From: Gordionus sp. m RMFG-2023
Taxonomy: Eukaryota > Nematomorpha > Gordioida > Chordodea > Parachordodidae
Assembly: GCF_954871325.1 (NCBI RefSeq)
Contig: NC_088777.1
Span: 38,851,366-38,915,365, forward strand
DNA length: 64,000 nucleotides
Direction: 5' to 3'
Position numbers and translations under genes: made by a program. This document shows, piece after piece, positions 1-24,272 of this stretch (positions are counted from its first letter, which is position 1; every line of letters begins with the position of its first letter). Below the pieces are notes generated by a model. It saw nothing but the letters and a program-made list of their open reading frames with translations. It was not told the DNA's origin and made no database searches.

Positions 1-31
1 AAATATCACTTCGTTAAAAATTTACGAAAAA

Positions 32-12156
<12,125 letters not shown>

Positions 12157-12264
12157 TTTTATTATTTATGTTTATGCTCCTTATTATATATATATATATT
12201 AGTTAAAAAAATGAGAATTTATTTATTTTTGGCATGGGCAGACATGTTTTCAAAGAATCAGTTG

Positions 12265-12270
12265 AATAAA
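12265..12270 (+). promoter_or_regulatory. candidate poly(A) signal of the PKG gene
   Basis: AATAAA lies about 110 bases after the stop codon, and a second AATAAA overlaps 12278-12283. In DNA this AT-rich the motif is common, so the call rests on position only. Confidence 0.35.
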
Positions 12271-12283
12271 AAAGAAAAATAAA

Positions 12284-14290
12284 TGTATTAAGATTTTTTT
12301 AAATAGTTGTTAATTATTACATTGTAATGTATACTCAAGAAAATGTTTGAGGATGACCCCCCCCCCCCATCACACATCATAGAGCGTATATGGTAAAATC
12401 TTCCGCCCCACTCCCTTCCTCTTCCATGAAAAAAATAGGGATGATTTGTTTTTACACTGCCTTTTTAATTTTCTAAATTGATAAAACTTCCTTCTTAGAA
12501 ACTTTACATATCCATTAAAAAGTGACTAAAATATTATTGAAGATTGAAGAAAAAAAAATATTAAATTATTTTTTTTTCTTCTCAAAATTAACTTTTTTCA
12601 AGATTTTGACAATTCTTTGTTATCAATTAATTATTCCTTCCTTTTTTTTATAAGGGAGCGGGACGCTTCCTTTGGACTTTGGACACTCTCTATTTTTAAG
12701 CCTCGAGCATAATAAACACATGTGTCCTGTTCATGGCGTTTGAGAAAGTATTTAATTTTATAAAAATGTTTTTTCTTATCGAATCAATATCATTTGTTTT
12801 TCAGAAAAACAAACTTATATATTGTTATCTACATTATTTTTACGATAAGATGAATGATGCCAAAATATATTAACCATAAAATATTAATGTCATTTAATGG
12901 AAGTTTTCGTTTATGGCATATTTGTTGATAAATAAGCAAAATGTGTCGAACGACCAATCCAATTTCCACATGAAAATTATCCCTTAAATAAAAAATGATA
13001 CTTTGAGATGAAATGTGTTTAAAAATCTTTTTTATCCAACCTTAGTTGAATTATAGCCGATAGTTAAAGATATTTGTTCTTCGTTAATTGTCCATACTTT
13101 TTAAATATATCAATGTTTAATCAATATTATCATTTAAAATTAACTGATCTTTTAATCAGTTTAGTTAGAGACATTTACCTATGTCAAATATTTTACTTGA
13201 AATTATTGTTTTGAGATTTTTTCGTAATTGTAAATGTAAACGCTCTGTTTCCTATTTGTAAATGATCTGTCACTAATCAAATTTTATTTTTAGCATTTAT
13301 AAATCTTTAACTATTTAAAAGAATCAGTTTTGGTTGGAGATGTGCTTCCCTAACCCCTAATAAAAAGATATTTCTCCCTTTGACATAAAGCGATATCGTT
13401 TCCTCTGAAATCAAAAATTCTTCTCCCCCTGAAATAAAACGATTTCCCTAATCATCATATATTCTTTTCCTTCATATATAGTTTTTATTTCCTCTAATAA
13501 TATTAACCCACAAATCTCCATACCTAAAAAAAGACACGTGAAATCAATGTTTATTAACATTAATATTAACTCTAATAAATATAATTTAATAGGACAAAAA
13601 TATACTCACAGATAGAATTCCTATATAATCTAAAATCCACTCAGTATCTATATACGTTATCTTACCTTCAGAGAGTACTATACCTATTATGGTCAAGCAG
13701 TATTGTGAGATCCATACGTCTTTCGTTCCCATTTATGGTGGACTATATTCCCAAATAAAATATTTTAGGTTAAATTTTATATGCAATAATCAGTCATACA
13801 CGCCGTCTATCTCTTGTACGCTACTTTAGTAAGCCTTCATTATTCATCATTTTAACTTGCAACCATAAATATGATGATATTAAACCTAAATTTAATAGTA
13901 ATATATTTTTATGTGAAATATAAGTGAAAATAGACTGGGATATATAAATGTATTATTTGATAATGATTCAAGTATGATAATATCGAACAACTAAAATAAA
14001 TCTAAACAAAGAAAATTATGAAAGTTATATTTCATATTGAGCTTTATATTTATGCTGCCTTTATTTCTTTTTACAACCCTATATATATGATATTTATTTA
14101 ATATGTTAATATAAAATAATAAAAACAATCATTTATCAACGTTATCAATTTTAAGTTAATCGTTCAAATTAACAAAATAATAAAAGAAACTATTAAGTTA
14201 AAAGATAATAATGTAAAATAAAAGAAATAATAAAAAATCAGTCGACAAAGTAATAGGTTACTTTATGGTAAAAATTAATTTAAATGTATG
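12284..14290. other. intergenic, no gene recognised
   Basis: AT-rich sequence with a C homopolymer run near 12358-12369. No tRNA, rRNA or conserved exon was recognised. A short possible minus-strand first exon at about 13671-13735 is listed among the rejected items. Confidence 0.5.
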
Positions 14291-14860
14291 ATTTTAAATA
14301 AGATTTAATATTGAATCGTAAGGATCGTACTTTTTGTAGCTCACCAACTGGGTTCCCCGGATAATATTAGCCTCTTCTAGTATTCAGTTCTGATTATTTT
14401 CATAACTGAAAGGTAAATACATAGTGCACTGTTCTTTAAATAAGATTCTATCTTAACAATCCTTCCTTTTTTGAATTTTTCTTTCCCCAAGCATTATTCC
14501 CTTCGATTCTCCTTCACTTCTAATTATTTTGAATACCTCACGAATAGATGATGTATAATGAACAATTTTCTTTATTTAAAAAAGTTTCTATATCTATTCT
14601 TAAGAATCCTCCTTTTTAAGCTTGCCAATTTGTCTTCGCCAACAATATTCTCCTCTACTTTTGCTTGTTATTTTGAAACTCACAAAATAACTATAGATCA
14701 TATCTTTTAAAAGCTTATTAATTGGTCTCCCCAAACAATATTTCCCCTGTTCGCGCTTCATTTCTTATTAATACCTATTTTTATTATTTAAGATTTTATA
14801 TCTATTTTTAAGGATCTAACCTTACATAAATCTTTATTGATGCCATAACAATATTCATGA
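14290..14860 (+). repeat. degenerate tandem array, unit about 110-140 bp
   Basis: About four to five diverged units share the order: AAGATT..TATATCTATTCTTAAG, then an AAGCTTGCCAATTTG-like block, then TCTCCCCAAACAATATT-like, then a CTTCATTTCTTATT-like block. The units sit near 14320, 14445, 14585, 14700 and 14790. The spacing is irregular, so this is an old array. Confidence 0.6.
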
Positions 14861-14981
14861 TATACTTTTCATATAATACTTGTAAATTATTGGATTTCCT
14901 ATTTTTCATTTTTCCTGCTTTATTTCTTCTAAATAAGATTAGCACTATAATACAATCATACTACGGCGATAATATATTGAT

Positions 14982-15407
14982 CAGTGGCGTAGCTATAAGG
15001 GGGGAGAGGGTTGGGTTTGGACCCCCTCCCAGAGCAAATTTTTTTTTAGATTATTCGTTCAAAAGACCCAAAAGTGACTTTATATCAAATAAATATTATG
15101 CATATTTATATTTATCTGGTTTTGATGTTTGTGGAAGGATATTATATTACTATTGATATTATTCTGTATAGTATTATTATAAAGTCATTGAGAATAATCT
15201 ACTAAATTATAATAACATATTATTGATGCATTTAAAAAATATATTTATTATAAGAAAAACAGATATGATTTTTAAGATAAATTTGGCCGAAGGCCGGGCA
15301 AAAGGGCCGAAAGCTCGTTAAAAGAGGGTCTGTGGGCGAAGCCCCCCCCCCAGGCTTTTATATGTATGGACCCCCTCTAAGGAAAATTCCTAGCTACAAC
15401 CCCACTG
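14982..15407. mobile_element. nonautonomous hAT element (MITE), 426 bp, with perfect target duplication
   Basis: The ends are CAGTGGCGTAGCTATAAGG and, reversed, CAGTGGGGTTGTAGCTAGG. The 8-bp direct repeat ATATTGAT flanks it exactly (14974-14981 and 15408-15415). An 8-bp duplication with CAG-type ends is diagnostic of hAT. The inside is G-rich at one end and C-rich at the other, with no transposase. The open frame crossing its left end is an accident. Confidence 0.9.
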
Positions 15408-16930
15408 ATATTGATAATATTTTTTTATATTTATCTCCTCAGCTCCATTCCTATATTATTAATATTTATTTTTTTATTCACCATTATTTTTAATCCATCA
15501 CCATTTGTAATCTATATTATCTTATATCAGAATTTATTATGCTAGATAAATGATAAAACAAAAACACTGAAAATCTTTAGAAGAAATTATGCAAATTTGC
15601 CTTAAGTTATTTACAAGTCAGGGATGCCATATTAGAAATAAAACATTTTATAACTATAAAATAAGAACCAGAGTGATATGATATGATAAAAGAAATTAAT
15701 TAAGATTTTATATATTATTATCGCACCACCTCTAGTTGGTATATTATATCTTAAAATAGTAGTAGTTTGTATTAATATCAAAAATATATTAGTATTAAAA
15801 ATTTAACTCAAAACTGTTTTTCAAATAAGAAAAAAATAGCTTTCCTAAAAACACGTAAAAAAGAGAAGAAAAATTATATAATTATTACAAAATTCTGGGA
15901 TAAATAATAAGATGTTAAATTTATAAAAATATTTCTAAATAAATAGATGGCGTTAAATATGAAAGCAATTTATTATTTATATTTATTATCAAATAAATTT
16001 ATTACTAAAATTTTTTAAAATATTAACTGTAATATATTATATAACTGTCAAATACATCTGTAAAAGTGGTATTTAACCTAATCTTTTATAATCAATTATA
16101 TCTAATAGAGGATTATAAACTATATGTTTACTTACTTTTTATAAATAAATCTCTTATACTTATTTGGATTTGGACCTAATAATTTTAAGAAGAGGTATGA
16201 TAATTAAATTAAATATCAATAATATAATTGATTAATGATTTTGAACTCGGCTAATTGCAATATTAAATTTATTAATTTTCAAGTAATATTTATTTAATTA
16301 GGGCTATATAATAATTTAAATAATAAAAGTCAATAAAGCTTCAACTGTTAACACTGAATTAATATTTAGTGAGTGATATTAATATTCTATTTTAACACAG
16401 AATTTGATTGAAAGCTGACATAGTGAAAATATAATTTATAAGTATTAATCTAATCTAATAATTAAAATATTCATTTAAGAATAATTTAGATAGACTTATT
16501 AATTTTTAATTTATAAAATTAAATCTATATATTACTCAATAAAATTATAAAAGAAATCATTCAGTGGGCAATCAAAAAATTTATTTTAGTTCAAGGGGAT
16601 ATTAAGGAGCCATTAAAAAAAAATTTTTTTGCTTCAGGGAACTATTCAAATTTTTCAAGGGGCTCGAGCCCCCGCGCCCCCCCTAGCGACGCCACTGCCA
16701 ATAGTTAATAACACACTACACTCTCATAGATTTTAAATGTTTTTATTTATTAATTATTATACACAATAAATACTATGCAAATACATTAGAAAACGATAAG
16801 AACACCATATATTTATTCATAGTTGTCACATAAAATTATAATCGTTTATAATAATATATTTTTTACAATTAATTACTAATTTGTTATATTTTTTATAAAT
16901 AATATAACAAATATTTATTAATTATATTTC
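15408..16930. other. AT-rich intergenic stretch with one MITE end
   Basis: At 16640-16697 the sequence ends in CCTAGCGACGCCACTG. Reversed this is CAGTGGCGTCGCTAGG, the same end type as the 14982 element. A possible other end, CAGTGGGCAATC, lies at 16562, but the flanks do not match. Nothing else was recognised. Confidence 0.5.
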
Positions 16931-17462
16931 CTCCAGACATCTTAAGTTAGATTTTCACAATAAATCTCCTTGTTAATATATGGTTTCTTGATGAACAACG
17001 TAATGTAGTATCTGTATCTGCTTCATTTACTGGTAAAACTATTTCTGTAACTTACTATGGATTTTCATAAGTCGGAACAATTGAATGATCTCCTAGCTGA
17101 TCTGCATATTTCCGCAATATTCTCTCGGGAGCTTCAACTATATTTAAATATAACCCTGCCCTTTTCTTTATTCACTCCCTTTCTCCAACCTTTGGTATTC
17201 TCATTGTTTAACCCAACAGACTGTGAAATCTCGAATTCTCCCCCTTTCGAATGTAAATCATGATTTTTACTTTGTCTTTCATTTACCTTTTTAATCACTT
17301 CTACATATAGTTTCATCCAATCCAAACTAGTTTCCAATGGTCTTCCAAACATAAAATTGGCAGGAGATCTCCCAGTAGAGGCTATGCTTCCCCAATCGAT
17401 ACTTGTTAAAACTTGTGTCAATTGACTCTCGCGTTAAATAATATCGACCTTTCAAAGTTCGT
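16930..17462 (-). mobile_element. Ty3/Gypsy retrotransposon fossil, C-terminal integrase part
   Basis: Minus-strand translation contains TGRSPANFMFGRPLET, the characteristic stretch near the C-terminal end of Gypsy integrases. It is a broken remnant. The hAT element at 17471-20631 is inserted into it, and about 60-70 bases of the same target continue after 20631. No LTRs were recognised. Confidence 0.7.
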
Positions 17463-18526
17463 ATTATACCCAGGGTTGCCATGCCCCCCCCATCAGCGGG
17501 AGACTCCCGCAATTTTTTAGTTTACACGCAGACATCACTCTCTTGCTAAACTACCGCAATTGGAAATCTCCCGCAAAAATCTACCGCAATTTTTTAATTT
17601 CTCCCGCAATGTTTTTTATAGTATTTTAACGTTTTTAATATATAAATAATAATTTTGAGAGATATTAATTGATTATTTTTATATATTTAAAATAAATTTT
17701 AAATATTTATTCGAAAAACATGTCTAGTTTGTAAATTTCTTTCTATCCTGTTTTATTTTTATCCAATAATAAAAAAACATCATTTCATTCATATAAGTCA
17801 GTACAGAGGAGTATATCAACATCGATTGCAATATAAAAATATTCTCAAAAATAATAAATAATACAGATGCAACTACATTTGCGGAAATCGTATATATCTA
17901 TCATGTAGTTCAACATTCACAGAGCTATATCATCACAATGTGGGTCGAATCTTTTTCTCATGATATTTAACGACTCCAATATAAGTGCAAACCTTACTTG
18001 TGGCAGAACAAAAGGGAGCAAGCTATCACAAGTGTTTTAGTAGAATCCTAGAGGTATTTTCTAGACGATTTGAAAGATGGGCATCCATATGCAATTCTAA
18101 CAGAAGCATCTAATAAGGGAAATTTTAAAACATTTCCTTCAATCCTTCGCTATTTCAACAAGAATGGGAGCATTTCAATAAAACTGTTAAGATTTTTTCC
18201 TCGGATAGTGAAAATCCAACAATGTAGCTAGCCACATAATGGTATATATAGCTGATTCAGGGTTATCAAATATTTGCATGTCAGCTTTCTGCGCTGATAA
18301 TGCCTCTGTAAATTTTGGCATAAACCAAAGTTACCGAACTGAGGCAGCACAATAATGAATTAATACCAATTGGCTGTATATGCCATATACTACATAATTT
18401 TTGCAAGAAATATCTGTGGATGTCGAAATAATTGTGATGAAATGTTTTAACGAATTTAGTTCATCAACTAAAAGAGTTAATGAATTAAAAGAGTTGGTGA
18501 AGTGGTCTGACTTGGAATAGTGTGAG

Positions 18527-18979
18527 TTGTTGCGATATATACCTATCAGGTGGTTGTCATTAATACCTGCCATCGATAGAATTTTAAAATTTTACAAACC
18601 ATTAAAAAAATACTTCTTAAATAGAAATTTTAAAAGCTGTCCTAAAATTTTGAAAAATTTTTTCGAGTATGAAATGGAAGAAGCATATTTGGGATTCGTT
18701 TCACATGTAGGAAATCTACTTCATGCTGTTAATATTCAGTTGCAATCAGAATATTCTTTATTAAAGAGGATTCACAAAATCATGCTACAGCTCTGTTCAT
18801 CTCTACAGTTAAAAATTGATAATAAATTTTATGGCGCTATTGCTAAAAATAGAATATTAAAATGTTCAAATAATACTCTAATTAATACATTTTTAAATGA
18901 AGCAGATATTTTTTTAAGACAATTTTTGAATATTTACAATCAAAATTTGATTTTAATAACTCTATTTACAAATGTATAA
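18527..18979 (+). pseudogene. hAT transposase fragment, longest open piece
   Basis: A 150-codon open stretch inside the 17471-20631 element. The start RYIPIRWLSLIPAID matches the conserved TRWLS..PAI..IL block of KIAA1586/ZNF862-like hAT transposases, and the following residues (CPKILKNFF, EAYLGFVSHVGNLLH) continue the family pattern. The catalytic region is split between this and other frames. It is a relic and not a gene. Confidence 0.85.
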
Positions 18980-19387
18980 ATATTATGACCTTGGAACAGA
19001 AACCATCAATTGATGGTTTCTATAATTTAATAAATATGTTCAAATACCGAAAGACATTTTATCCTGTTTGAGGAGATAGTAATTCTCTCTATTTTTTATG
19101 ATTCGCCAAAATACTTAAAGTTAGATGGTCTAAAAGCAGAGGAGAAATAGGTAGAATTTTTTCGTAATAACGATAAATCCCCATGCTTGGAAAAAAAATA
19201 TGCTAGTATGTCTTCTCCTTACCTCATTCTAATGCCTCATCCGAGCGCATTTTTAGCCTGATGAGGACTGCCTGAAAAAAGGAGAGAAATCGGATTGCTT
19301 TAACAACATTAGAGACCGAGCTAATGGTTAAAATAAATATATAATATGTCATGCCAGGATATTTAATTTCTCAAATATATAATTAAG

Positions 19388-20185
19388 TTTTAGCAATAGC
19401 GCCATAAAATTTATTGTCAATTTTTAACTGTAAAGATGAACACATCTGCAGCATAATTTTGTGAATCTTTGTTAAGATTCTTTTGATTATAACTACACAT
19501 TAACAGCATGTAGTAGATTTCCTACATGTGAAATCATTCCTAAATATACCTCTGCCATTCATTATTAAAAAAAAATTTCAAAATGTTAGGCCAGCTTTTA
19601 TAAACTTTATTTACGAAATATTTTTTTTAAGGTTTATAAAATTTTAAAATTCTATCGATGGCGGGTATTAGGAACATATTTCAACCAACATTGTGCTGAC
19701 TCAATTCTGTAAATACACTCTGTTTTTACAAAATTCACTGAGACATTATCAGATCAGAAAGCTGACATGCAATTTATTGATAATTTTGAATCTGCTATAC
19801 TTACCATTATATGGTTAGCTATGTCTTTGGATTTTTTACTATTTGAGAGGAAAAAAAAATTTAAATAGTTTTATTGAAACGACCTTAATTTTGTTGAAAT
19901 AGCGGAGGAATATTTATCTTATTAGATGCATCTGTAAGAATTGCATACGTATGCCATCTTTCAAATCGTCAAGAATTGACCTCCTGGATTTAGGTCCTAA
20001 AACATTGATGAAAGCCTTGCTCATTTTTGTTCTACAAGTATAGTTTTCATTTATATTAGAGTCGTTAAATATTATGGGAAAAAGATTATACCAACATTAT
20101 GATGATAATATCTTTGTGAATGTTGTACTACAAGATAAGTGAGTACAATTGCCGCAACTGTAGTTGCATCTGTATTATTTCTTAT
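19388..20185 (-). repeat. inverted copy of the transposase region
   Basis: Read on the minus strand, this matches the + strand at about 17855-18850, for example CGCCATCGATAGAATTTTAA and ACATGTAGGAAATCTACT. By eye identity is roughly three quarters or better. The arms are separated by about 0.5 kb. Confidence 0.9.
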
Positions 20186-20631
20186 TTTTGGAGTACCATA
20201 TTATATATTTAAACGTGATTTAAGCGCATATCCCTTGTTATACACAACACGGTAGGTTTCCAATGCAGTCGTTTTGCGGGACATTTGCCTAAAATATATT
20301 TTTAATTGTAAAATTAAAATCGTTTTTTTTTATAAACTTTATCTTGTTTACATTCTTTTATATTTAAAAAAGATCGTTGGTTTTTTTTATAAATTAATAT
20401 ATTTCAATAAATCAAGATGTTATTTTATTTTGAAAAATATTTACCGACTTTGTATTTATATTAACTAATTTTAAAAGATAATAGGGGGATAATTAAGTCA
20501 ATTCCAAATCCTGGCCGGCCCGCAAAAAATTTTTTTTTAGCAATTTTTATATTTCTACCGCAATTTTCATATTTCTCCCGCATAATACCAAATTTTTCCC
20601 TCAATTTGAAAATTTTGACCTGGCAACCCTG

Positions 20632-20700
20632 ATTATACCTCAGCTACATTGGGGACAAGTTAATTTAACATAATAGTTTTTGTTATTTTATTTTATTTAG
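20632..20700 (-). mobile_element. remainder of the Gypsy fossil / intron before the Asn-rich exon
   Basis: After the ATTATACC duplication the original target resumes. The stretch ends in a good 3' splice site (TTTTATTTTATTTAG) at 20700. Where the fossil ends and the host intron starts cannot be told. Confidence 0.4.
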
Positions 20701-22239
20701 CTGATGTCTATTCTTTTAATGACTGGTATGATCAGTCCTGGCAAGCCTACAGCCAACCCTCTTCATCTATGGACCCTAAATTAGCAAACGAAATATCGGA
20801 TGATAACTCGCGCAACTTATTTTCCCAACCATCTTCTTTCCCTGTGGACAATCCTTCATTTAATAACGATAATAAGAGAAAGAAAGATATCTTAAAATCC
20901 AATTTTAATAATTTTGCCACCACTTCTATGGTGGTCAACACAAACCCAAATAATTTTGCGAAAATGAACATAAATCATGCTGCTATTTGATTTAACAGAC
21001 AACAATTCTTCTCCCCAGATTATCTCTTCCATTAATAGTAATATCCAGTTAAATCAAATAGCGACCTCCTCCAACTACCAGCAATTTTTTAATTCGTCAC
21101 CTACTTATCCACCACACCCCCCACCTAATCATCCCAACTCTTTCCTAACAAACACCCTGGCCAATGGATTTCCCCCACCTTTTCCTCTCCCCATGCCATT
21201 TTTCAATGATGCTGCCAGTAGCTGCCACAACTTATTTTTATAATTCCGCGTATAATAATGTCAATCCAAACAAGTTATTGCTCGATCCCTCCAATAACAA
21301 CGTTTTTGCCAATCTTCTGGACACAGGTGCAAACAATTCACTTTTATCTAAGATTAAAAATAAGAAACAATCCAGCACCAACCTGTTTTCCATGCCTCCT
21401 TTAGAGTTTTCGACACAACCAAAGGCTGGTCAGCTTAACTTTGATCACCATCTTAGTAACTTGACCTCTTTATCATCCTTATTGCTTTCATCCTATAACG
21501 AATCTCATTAATCCTAACATGATCACCACACAAATTAATAACAGATATCGAAAACACAGCCCTTTATAATAATGCCAATTTTCCTATCGGAAATGCTTTT
21601 CTCAATGAAGGTTTTCGTTTCCCCATCGTATCCATGAATCTTGACATGGTTGGAAACAATCACAATGACGCGAATTTGTATAGTAATCAAGGAGATCTTT
21701 CAAATATAACCTATCTAAATAATCTGAATGCCACCTCCGATCAAAACATCAACAATAACGAAGGGCGTTTTGAAGAAGATAATCAAGGAAAGAACTTGAA
21801 TAATAAAAGTCAATCCAGAAATATCGAAGATTCATTGAACAATTTTATGAATAACCCACTTTTTCTAGGCGGCAACACTAATAACTGTTTTAATTTGTTG
21901 AACTCCTTTCTCTCATCCAATAATCCATTATCATCCCTTTCCAATGTATCTAATAATTTTCCTAACATCTATATGAACAACATTTTCAATCAATTTATGA
22001 TGGCAGCAGTCGTCGATGCATTGGCCTCGAACAATACCAATAACAACGATTATGGGTTACCTAGCCTGGCACCTATCCCTCCCGGACTTATACCGCTCGG
22101 CAACTTTACTTCAAATGCTTTAAATTTTAATCCTAAATTGGTAAGCTTTGCGATTTATTTAAATATGATTATCTTATTTTATATTCTATTTAAAACTTAT
22201 TTTTAGATTGGATGGAATGGGTGGAACAACAATTTATAA
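20701..22239 (+). CDS. Asn/Ser-rich protein, 3' part only, family unknown
   Basis: A run of open reading in different frames with one strikingly uniform composition (Asn, Ser, Pro, Leu, Phe), unlike the neighbours. The first part reads DVYSFNDWYDQSWQAYSQPS after a good acceptor at 20700. Later parts are Pro/Phe-rich (TYPPHPPPNHP near 21100) and Asn-rich (21523-22140). The last intron is convincing: 22141-22206 with GTAAGC and TTTTTAG, leading to a short end IGWNGWNNNL and stop at 22239. Earlier frame changes may be micro-introns (a strong acceptor CTTCTCCCCAG ends at 21019; a possible one ends near 21546) or indels. Near 21200-21240 I see no intron, so decay is possible. Low-complexity tails like this occur in RNA-binding and transcription factors, but no RNA-binding domain is visible. 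The 5' exons were not found. Confidence 0.5.
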
Positions 22240-24272
22240 TCGCTTAAAAACCAAAACTGGTTGAAATATATATATCGCATTTTTGATATTTTGATCCTAA
22301 TTGATAAAGCTTCCTTTTTACTATATTTTATTTAACTTTCACCAGATATCCTATATAAAATTCACTTTTTTAAAATTTATTTTACATAATCATGCACAAT
22401 TGTTTATTTATACATATTATTAAACAAACTTGGGTTTGTTTTTTTGCATTTGCCTCAATATTTTACATGTTTATATGAAAATTCCATTTATCATCGTTTT
22501 TATTATAATTTTATACATCATATATTTTTATTCTCAATTTGATGTCATTTTTCGTCACATACGATTTTATCTTGACACAATGAATTTATGTTAATTTCAA
22601 GCTAATATATTTTTCCCACCTTACCATGAGCTATGAATATTATGATTAATTTTTTTTTACCATATAATAATACCATAACATTTCTAATTTATTTATATTC
22701 GAATAAAATTTTTAAATCTTCTATGCTTTATATAAATAATTAATTTTATCATGAAAACTTATAATTTGATTCGCTAGGTAGCTTATATTTTTATTTTGCC
22801 TCTCATTTGCAGTGAAATTTTGAAATTCCTTTATCAGAAATTTTTCGAAAAGTGGATAATTATTAATCTTTTATGAAGAAATATAACTGATTATAAATTA
22901 CCTTATTTATTTCCTATATTATTGACCCCCTATCAAAGTTGTCGAATACTTTATTAAAATCTATAAATAAAATGTTTAGTGGTAAGTTTTTAGATGCTTC
23001 GAATTTGTGGACTAGACACGTCTGTAATGTTTAGGTTTTAACTAGCCAGCTTGCCCACCATTTGTAAATTATTTTGACCCTCCCGCCCACCCATGGTATC
23101 TCATTTCGCCCAAAAAATATTTAAAATTCATCCGTTTATTTAAAATATTTTAGAAAATAGTGCGTGCTTTAAAAACCAAGTGATATAAGAATTTGATTGG
23201 CATTTCTGTACCCATTTTACTCGAATACTGAGAATGGGTGTCTGATAAGGTGTTTTTAAATGAGTTTTTAAAATAAAAACCTATCGTTAATTTTTCAATC
23301 CAGGCTGAGCTTGAAAAATATTTTTATTTTATTAATTCAACCTGGGTCTAAAATAGCTAGGCAGGTATCTGAAAAAATGACCAATTTTGAAATGTTTGCT
23401 GAAGTTTAGAGGGTAGAGATATAGTGTGACGCGGATGATCAATGTCTCGATTCTTGTTCATTTTTTTCTGAAACGAACCCTTTTACACTATGTTAATAGG
23501 TCTTCAGATATTGGAGTAGGATTAATATTTTATATTTAAAAAGTGGGTTAAAAGATTTTATTATATATAGCCTAGTGAATTGCAATATGTTATCAGTAAA
23601 GTGCATTAACATTATATTTGAACCAAATCGGGTTCGAAATTTTTGATTTAATGGTTATTTCGATATCTGCTCGTCAGAAAAATATCCTTCTTTAAACTAT
23701 GTACAGACAGGTGACAAAATATTAATTTATCAAATAAACTAAATGATATCAAAATTAGCAAAGTTTTAAATTTGAGGATATCAATCTTTAAATCAGATAT
23801 TTGAACTCAAAAAAATTTTCTTCGGGTTCAGATTATAATTTTTTTCTTGAATTCGGGTTCTAAAAAATTTTTGAATATACGGTCCAGGCAGGTTTGGTTA
23901 AGCTATATTCAGTCCAGTATAAATATAAATTACCTAAACAATCGATCAAATTTAAAAAAATATGAGTACTAAAAGCTTTTAATGACTATTTTTATCTAAA
24001 GTTTTACTGATAAAAAATTAGTTTATATGGTAATCATGTTATAACAGATGTATCTTAATGCATTTTGGGTAAAGAATAAAAAATCAAATTTCGATATAAC
24101 CTAATAGTTTTGACAAGTATGTGAAGTTGGCGATACGACTTGATCAAATTCCAGAACTTATGCCAATATTTACTGCCTTAATTTGACTGCACGATCTTCA
24201 AGTCAGATACCGACAAAATGAAAGGTTAGTTGTTTATAATCAAAATAAGAAAAGTGTAGGACTAGTCGTGTT
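22240..24272. other. intergenic, no gene recognised
   Basis: AT-rich. Two decayed pieces of the GC-motif MITE type lie at about 23300-23371 (ending GGCAGGTATCTG) and 23820-23930. No conserved coding sequence was seen. Confidence 0.5.

Larger units (their letters stand above)
17471..20631 (+). mobile_element. hAT transposon (ZNF862/KIAA1586-like), 3161 bp, with internal inverted duplication
   Basis: The ends are CAGGGTTGCCA and TGGCAACCCTG, flanked by a perfect 8-bp duplication ATTATACC (17463-17470 and 20632-20639). The left two thirds is a decayed hAT transposase on the + strand: CADNASVNFGINQ near 18270-18320, RWLSLIPAIDRIL near 18550-18590, and the dimerisation signature SERIFSLMRTAW..ERNRIALTTLE..LM near 19235-19330. 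The stretch of about 19388-20185 repeats the region of about 17855-18850 in the opposite direction and lacks roughly 170 bases that the left arm has near 18350-18540. The reading frame is broken in several places, so the transposase is not functional. Confidence 0.9.

Noticed and set aside
13671-13735. Minus-strand ATG (MGTKDVWISQYCLTIIGIVL) followed by a near-perfect donor AAG|GTAAGA at 13670
   Set aside because: It could be a first exon with a hydrophobic start, but no second exon with the right phase or homology was found. One good donor in AT-rich DNA is weak evidence.
14857-15156. 99-codon + strand open frame
   Set aside because: It runs from unique sequence across the end of a MITE whose boundaries are proven by the target duplication, so it cannot be one old gene.
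19000-19019. Perfect 20-base palindrome AAACCATCAATTGATGGTTT
   Set aside because: It lies inside the hAT transposase and is short. It is probably chance, although it falls in the spacer of the inverted repeat.
22141-22206. Coding continuation of the Asn-rich frame (VSFAIYLN...)
   Set aside because: It is AT-driven text between a GTAAGC donor and a TTTTTAG acceptor, so it is better read as an intron.
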